From: Epiperipatus broadwayi
Taxonomy: Eukaryota; Onychophora; Udeonychophora; Euonychophora; Peripatidae
DNA length: 64,000 bases
Direction: 5' to 3'
NCBI GenBank assembly: GCA_028023455.1
Contig: JAQFVV010000017.1
Span: forward strand, 682,001-746,000
Position numbers and translations under genes: made by a program. Under the pieces are notes generated by a model. The model worked only from the letters and a program-made list of their open reading frames with translations, was not told where the DNA came from and did no database searches. Of the stretch, positions 58,664 to 64,000 are shown one piece after another (position 1 is the stretch's first letter; each line of letters starts with the position of its first letter).

Positions 58664-58736
58664 AAAGCAACTCGGGCCAGCCTCTTGAAAGGCAGCTACG
58701 CTAACTGCTAGGCCACCAACGCTATTAAGTCCTTGG
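58664..58736 (-). mobile_element. tRNA-derived SINE copy (minus strand)
   Basis: The reverse complement reads GCGTTGGTGGCCTAGCAGTT, AGCGTAGCTGCCTTTCAAG and ends TTGCTTTGACATAT. It matches the tRNA-Gly-like SINE at 43616 in box A and the TTTGACATA tail, but the anticodon loop is TTTCAAG and box B is reduced to CCCGAGTTGC. Confidence 0.65.
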
Positions 58737-58739
58737 TCT

Positions 58740-60392
58740 AGATCTCTTGCTTAATTATTGAATATTTATGTGTTTGGAAATTTTCAAATAAGCATAATAA
58801 AATAATTGAATGGTTTTATTCTTCAAAAGATCATAAAACGTTTGAGCTCTAGAAGTGACAATTGGATGCAATCTATGGAACCTTAAATTCTAGTTGGGTT
58901 TTCTAACATTCCATTAAGATATGCAGAACATGAGCATAATTTAATGTTCGAACTTATTGATAGAATGTTTTTTTTTAATAATTGTATATGTGTGTGTAGA
59001 TAGATATATTAAGAACATTAATGTTCATGTTTTTTTAATGTTTGATCAATATCCTTTGTCTGGAGTCAAAAATAATTCCCTTATACTGACCTCATATATG
59101 CAGAAATAATTAATTTCTTCTCATCAAGCTTATTTTTTATTATTAAAAAAATTTATAGAGATAATTTAAAAGTGAAATTGTACGCATATTATCATACTAC
59201 ACACAGTTACTTATCTGAATATAATCTACTTACTGAATTTCAAAATTACCAAGCTAACAATAATTATTGTAATATAAAGAAAAGAAAAAAAAAACATCAA
59301 TTTTTCTCTTTTAGAAAGATTAAAGATTTTTTTGCTATTATTATTACAACCATGTTGAAATGATTGACCATTTCTGGAGATTATTTATTCTTTACCCTAC
59401 AATGTTGAATTTGTTTTTATAAAGTTATTGATTTTTGTTATTTAACCATTTAAAATTCGAAATTTGATTGTAAATAATTCACTCTTTTTAGTATGAATTT
59501 CTAAGTAATTTAAAAAACATTCAAAGTTATCATGATAATGGTACCTTTTTTCCATGGTTACCATAGCAACTAAATTACATTATCTATAATTCATTAAATT
59601 ACGGATATGAAATAATATTCAGAATATAATTTTTTAAAAAGTAACCCTATATTTCTTACTTCATATATTTCACTCTGCCTACGATAGGAGGAATTCTCCA
59701 TAGAAATACATTTATATTTTAGAGAAACAGAAGAGTATTAGGCAGTCTATCTGCTATGTCACGATCTGAGCTGTGAATTTGTATTTTTTGACTTTAAACT
59801 CTTGTGAAGTGAACAGATGAGATAAATAAGATGGCTGGACTGATATGAGAAGCTATGGATGAAAGAAACTGGATTAATCTTGGAGAGGCCTTCGTTCAGG
59901 GAGATCGATAATCATTAATGACAACAATTTTTGTTTTATTATTTTTATATCATGTGATTTTTATAATAACATTTTTTAAAAAAAAAATCGACACGTGTTG
60001 TCAAAACAAATCTAAAAATAAAAATTTATTTTGCACTTTCTATTTAAATTACTTTTCTCTAGGCAAAAAAAAATGAAGGTCATTGAACACCTTCTAGTAA
60101 TAAGAATGCATAATTTTCCCTTTGTTTGATTATTCATTGTGCATTTTGTCACATGTTTGTTGACAAAAATGGAGAACTATAACTTTCTACCTCCAGTCCA
60201 TACTATTGTGAGTGAAAAATATCTATTTTGGGTCAGCAAAAAAGAAACACACAGGCTCAGCTCCGTATAGCTATTTAAGTTAGATATCTGGATTTGAAGA
60301 CATTTAGGTGTCTAAAAATCTCAGATTTTCTACTTACTAGTTAACTTTTAGATAAATGCTGACTTTGGCTTGCTATTTTTCGATCTTAATAT
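58740..60392. other. No gene recognised
   Basis: AT-rich. The stretch 59690-59920 is slightly GC-richer but shows no motif or boundary. Confidence 0.4.
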
Positions 60393-60503
60393 TTTCATAT
60401 AATTTCTTAATAATATCCAATAAAGCTTTATTCATTCCCAAATTTGCTAAACTTACCCATAATCTATTTCTATTTACTCTATCATATGCCTTCTCTATAT
60501 CTA
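60393..60503 (-). mobile_element. Short CR1-like RT fragment
   Basis: Almost identical to the RT region at about 10260-10370 of copy 2 (plus-strand landmarks AATTTCTTAATAATATCCA, TTCATTCCCAAATTTGC, TTTACTCTATCATATGCCTT). About 110 bp, both ends truncated; encodes part of the motif A to motif B interval. Confidence 0.8.
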
Positions 60504-60899
60504 GTGCCTGAAACTACCATAGCGCTTCACTGAGGAGCGCCAAAGCATGAAACTATTGGTCTGAGGCTAAAGAGTGGTTTTCAAGATAGAGATTTTTAAA
60601 TGCTTTGTTTAGCTGGCATTTATCACTAAAGCTTGTTAGAGCAAATTAGTAGAACTCTTTATTTTTTATTTACAAGCTGTAAAAATTGAGTCATGTGATA
60701 TATGACTTTAATTTTTTGTTGACAATCTAGAAGATATGGGAGGTTTAAAGAATTAATTTTCTGTCTAATTGTAATTTTACTATATATTAATAACTAGGGT
60801 AAATCAAAAGACAAAAAATTACCATATGGTGGAATAATTAAAATCTTTTATTTTTAAAAAAATTCTCTTCATTATATTATACAATATTACTATCGTTTT

Positions 60900-61262
60900 T
60901 TCTGATGACAACCTTGGCACTATCAAGGGCTTTGAACGTTCTATCATCAGATTTTCAATGAAATGGAAGGCTAAAGAGTTGTGAGTTGAAAAAGTTTGAA
61001 GCCTGTCCATTAAAGTATAAAGATTGGCTATCTTAATATAAAGCTGAGTACTGATTATATATATGTGTGAGAATAGTAATCTAGAGCAACTGATGATTGC
61101 TGGTTTAGCATGAAGTACATATATTGGTGATTATTTATCTTTTCAACATGTGTGTGATCAGGTGGGTCAGCAATATGAGATGGCACTGAGAGTGGTGGGT
61201 CGTGTGAAAGTCTGAGTTCGAACCCCGAATATATTACATATATAAATGCAGGTTTAAGCCTG
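60900..61262 (+). repeat. Hammerhead repeat unit, family A (unit 1)
   Basis: Runs AAGGGCTTTGAACGTTC, TCAGATTTTCAATG, AAGCCTGTCCATTAAAGT, a TA/TG tract, then the hammerhead core and a tail with GAGTTCGAACCCC, a B-box-like block. Same order as the other units at 61620, 62095 and 62255. Confidence 0.7.
61086..61128 (+). ncRNA. Hammerhead-like motif, family A, slightly decayed
   Basis: CTGATGA at 61090-61096; helix II TTGCT/AGCAT with one mismatch at its base; GAAG replaces GAAA. CAA before the core pairs with TTG after TACATATA, giving a short helix I. Probably inactive because of the GAAG change. Confidence 0.55.
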
Positions 61263-61619
61263 ACAAGGTATTATGTTAGTTTTTGAAACTATATTTTTTA
61301 ATCAAACCGTTTTTATCATTATTGATAATGAAATAAAATTTTGTAAGAGAAATGTTATTTGCACAAATAAAAAAATCACGAAAGAGTATAAAACAAAGTA
61401 TATAAAAAACTTAATTATGATTTATTTTTTTATTTTTTGCGCCATGTTGCAACTTATTCATAGTAATCACATAAATTTGGATCATGTCTCTGAGATTTAC
61501 AGAAAGTTTTTTCATTGTATTATTTGATAAATACTATGACTTCAGACAAAATCAACATTTATTTTTAAATTTTAAATGAATTAATTGTTCTATACTTAAT
61601 AATTTATTATTTTACACTT

Positions 61620-61990
61620 AACAGAATAATTAGAGGGGTTTGAATCCAGACTTTCAAGCTCCCTTTAGTCATTCCATCTTATCCAACCGATACACTTGAC
61701 CACACACATGTGAAAAAGATAAATAATCTCCAATATACGTATTTTGTACTGAACAAGCACTTGTCAGTTTGTCCGGACCATTATTTCCCACACACATATA
61801 TATATAATCAGGGCTTGGTTTATATCAAGATAGCAAATCTTCAAACTTTAATGGACAGGCTTCAATCGTCTCCACTTTCCCAACTCTTCAGCCATCCACA
61901 TCATTGAAAATCTGATGATGATATGTTCAAAGCTTGTTTTCCAATTTTGTTGTCATGCCCATGTTGGCCATAAGTTATTCTGACCTCTCA
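61620..61990 (-). repeat. Hammerhead repeat unit, family A (unit 2, inverted)
   Basis: The reverse complement reproduces the unit: AACATGGGCATGACAACAAA, GCTTTGAACATAT, GCCTGTCCATTAAAGTTTG, then GACAAACTGACAAGTGCT (the core position, CTGATGA decayed to CTGACAA), ACGTATATTGG, and a tail ending AAACCCCTCTAATTATT. Confidence 0.65.
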
Positions 61991-62094
61991 TATGTAGGAC
62001 CTTAAGTCCATTTAAATACACAGAAGAGGGATCAGCAGAATATAAGCTATGTAATATGTAAATATAAGTATAGTATATATTCTTTAAACTAGAT

Positions 62095-62290
62095 ATAATT
62101 AGAGGGGATTTGAACCCAGACTTTCAAGCTCCCTTTAATCATCCACTGCACCTTATATAACTGATACACACACACATGTGAAAAAAATAAATGATTTCCA
62201 ATATGCATATTTTGTTCTGAACCAGAACTCATCAGTTGGTCCAGACCATCGTGGTCAACATGGGTATGACAACAAAATTGGCAGTCAAGG
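62095..62290 (-). repeat. Hammerhead repeat unit, family A (unit 3, inverted, short)
   Basis: The reverse complement has ACCACGATGGTCTGGACCAA, the core, then a tail with GAAAGTCTGGGTTCAAATCC. Upstream of the core it joins unit 4 head to head, near 62245-62255. Confidence 0.7.
62196..62241 (-). ncRNA. Hammerhead-like motif, family A, with compensatory helix II
   Basis: CTGATGA on the minus strand at 62235-62229. Helix II is GTTCT/AGAAC, whereas the copy at 1-40 has GTGCT/AGCAC: both partners changed together at the middle pair. Helix I is CCAA with TTGG. The base after helix II is A instead of G (AAAA for GAAA), so this copy is probably inactive. TATGCATA, a palindrome, occupies the helix III/cleavage position. 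Confidence 0.65.
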
Positions 62291-62600
62291 GCTTTGAACA
62301 TACCACCATTAGATTTTCAATGATGTGGGTTGCTGAAGAGTGGAGAGGACTGAAACCTGTCCATTAAAGTTTGAAGGTCTTTTATTTTAATATAAACCAA
62401 GCACTAATTATATATGTGTGTGTATAAGAGATGATGGTCCAGACCAACTGATGAGTGCAGGTTTAGCATGAAATACATATATTGAAATCATTTATCTTTT
62501 TCACAGGTGTGTTTCCATCAGTTGTATAAGACGAAGTGGATGATTAAAGGGGCTTGAAAGTCTGATTTCAAATCCTCTCTTAAGTACATCTAGTTTAAAG
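62255..62600 (+). repeat. Hammerhead repeat unit, family A (unit 4)
   Basis: AACATGGGTATGACAACAAA, CAAGGGCTTTGAACATAC, AACCTGTCCATTAAAGTTTG, GATGATGGTCCAGACCAA, core, tail with GGGGCTTGAAAGTCTGATTT. Near-complete and divergently joined to unit 3. Confidence 0.7.
62442..62487 (+). ncRNA. Hammerhead-like motif, family A
   Basis: CTGATGA at 62448-62454 and GAAA at 62470-62473. Helix II GTGC with GCAT (one G-U pair), plus an A-A mismatch at the loop. ACCAA before the core can pair with TTG after TACATATA. Most conserved core residues are present. Confidence 0.6.
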
Positions 62601-63753
62601 TATATATATTGTACCAGACACTCTATCCCCTTTAAATCATGGAGGGTGCCACCAGGTCACTGCATATCTGGAAAATTTGTTTACTGTGATCAAAAGTGAA
62701 TGAGGATGATGGTTTGTGCCACTTAGACTCGGGGAGAAAATAAGAGCTCGTGAGTATTGTTCAGACAATTGAGAAAACAAAAGCAGTAAGACAAACGTCA
62801 GCCAAATTAAGATTAAATAATTTTAAAGTTTTATTAAGAGTAATATAAAATCTTAAAGTAAAGATTTGCACACAATAAATAACGGTTTTGTCAGACATCT
62901 ACTAACAAAAAAATGAAGTGTCATTGCTCTGGCAGACAGATTAATTTTCTAAAAGTGAATTAGAAAAGGAGAGAATGATTTTCCTTCAGCTGGCGATTTG
63001 CCTAAGTAATTCAGATTTCCTTATTCAAAAGTTCTAAAATGAAAAGCAAATGAAAGTTTCTTGCATGAATCAATGAACCAGCATGGGCGAGCATCACTAG
63101 CTTATTGACTAATGATGTCATAATGTCCGCAGAACTACTGCATGGATAAATCACATTTAAGATCTCCATGGTTGATTATAATGCAAGAACACAAAAATTG
63201 TAAATGAATACGATGGAGTATAAATTATAAAACGAGAGAAAACTTAAATCTCAAATTGAAAGCAATAGTAAAATTTGAAAATACTCCAGCGTAAATGATT
63301 TAAAATGGAGGAAACATTAAATATCTGATTTAAGGAAAACTGACATTTAAAACTGGGGAATCACCAACTAAATGATTGGCCAAAACTAAGCTGAGAATAA
63401 TAATTAAAAAGGCTCAATAGGAGACAGGTAAGGAATTAGAAAACCAGTTATGTCTGCCCAAGTGTTTATCAAGAAAGTGAAATAATTAGAATTACCAATT
63501 TTATAAACTAAATTTTCAGTACACACTGACAAATAAATTTAAAGCAAAGAAAATAAAAGAGCAAATAAATCTAGCAAACATAATACTAAAGTTTGACCTA
63601 GATTTTATAAGTTAATTTATCAGAGAGTGTGTATATGAGCTTTAATACGTTAAATACCCAGGCAGACAAGTTCATTTCTCACCTGTAACATAAGAAGGGC
63701 TTATATCTTCCTGCTAGCGGTTCACCTAAACCAGTTCCATTTTTTTTCTATAG
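62601..63753. other. No gene recognised
   Basis: AT-rich; no exon boundary, repeat terminus or RNA motif could be supported. Confidence 0.4.
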
Positions 63754-63765
63754 AGATTTAGAAAG

Positions 63766-63840
63766 ATGGATGCGGGTGTAGAACCAACGAAACAGCGCAG
63801 ACGAGCTTTTCTTAGCCCGGAAAAGAAACGTCGGAACTAA
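63766..63840 (+). CDS. Small basic open frame, possible exon
   Basis: A good acceptor-like sequence (CCATTTTTTTTCTATAG) ends at 63753. Soon after, a 24-codon frame reads MDAGVEPTKQRRRAFLSPE and ends KKRRN before TAA. Base composition is near 50% G+C, far above the surroundings, and the basic clusters resemble a nuclear localisation signal. Too short to identify; it could be a terminal exon, a short peptide or chance. Confidence 0.22.
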   Translation: MDAGVEPTKQRRRAFLSPEKKRRN

Positions 63841-64000
63841 GAATGTCATAATTCTGCAAAACAGCCAAGGTTAGTCTCACAAAAGAAAAGGGAAGATTAT
63901 GGACTATGTAATCTGAACTATAGAAAATAAACTCTACCAAGAAGAAACAGAATAATATACTCGATAAACCATCAGCCAAAAGATTTGCGGTTTGCAAAAA

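Noticed and set aside
58630-58745. TCTAGATCT on both sides of the minus-strand SINE as a target duplication
   Set aside because: It does not abut the SINE ends, and the sequence contains a palindromic TCTAGA, so chance is likely.

Overview
The window is AT-rich animal DNA (I estimate 70% A+T or more) with no bacterial-style gene layout. Nearly everything recognisable is a decayed mobile element. The families present are CR1-like and other non-LTR retrotransposons, Penelope-like elements (PLEs) with GIY-YIG endonuclease remnants, solo LTRs, a hAT-type element, tRNA-derived SINEs, and several families of long foldback (hairpin) elements. This mix, with hammerhead-ribozyme motifs next to PLE sequence, suggests an invertebrate metazoan with a large repeat-rich genome, perhaps a mollusc. 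The sequence alone does not fix the species.

Layout. 1-170: end of a hammerhead-containing repeat. 481-1232: tandem array of about 365-bp units. 3320-11277: minus-strand non-LTR elements, including two CR1-like copies arranged head to tail; the downstream copy reaches from its 5' leader to its 3' end, the other is 5'-truncated. 13795-16818: nested tandem and inverted repeats with two foldback insertions. 17690-25565: RTE-like 3' ends, a solo LTR with a perfect 5-bp duplication, PLE pieces, a hAT element with a perfect 8-bp duplication, and a frameshifted PLE. 28204-28656: a large palindrome. 36166-38280: a second PLE with its GIY-YIG domain. 43597-47530: a stack of insertions in which a non-LTR element was split by a solo LTR and by a foldback element. 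48023-58735: more palindromes, PLE fragments, foldbacks and SINEs. 60393-62600: a CR1 scrap followed by four hammerhead-type repeat units in alternating orientation.

Host genes. One plus-strand gene is supported by splice signals and continuous reading phase: candidate exons at 39824-39877, 42821-42930, 50393-50462, 57000-57107 and 57210-57259 (stop codon), then an AATAAA at 57635. Its product is not recognised; it looks extracellular because it has scattered cysteines and N-glycosylation sequons. Other coding-like stretches (30162-30490, 32342-32482 and 38640-38830 on the minus strand; 63766-63840 on the plus strand) are weaker.

Most notable. (1) A hammerhead-ribozyme-like repeat family shows compensatory base changes in helix II. 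(2) A second hammerhead-like set occurs in PLE-type terminal repeats, including a palindrome in which one arm has lost just the catalytic core. (3) An asymmetric hairpin element family is flanked by 11-15 bp target duplications, which points to retroposition rather than ordinary cut-and-paste transposition.
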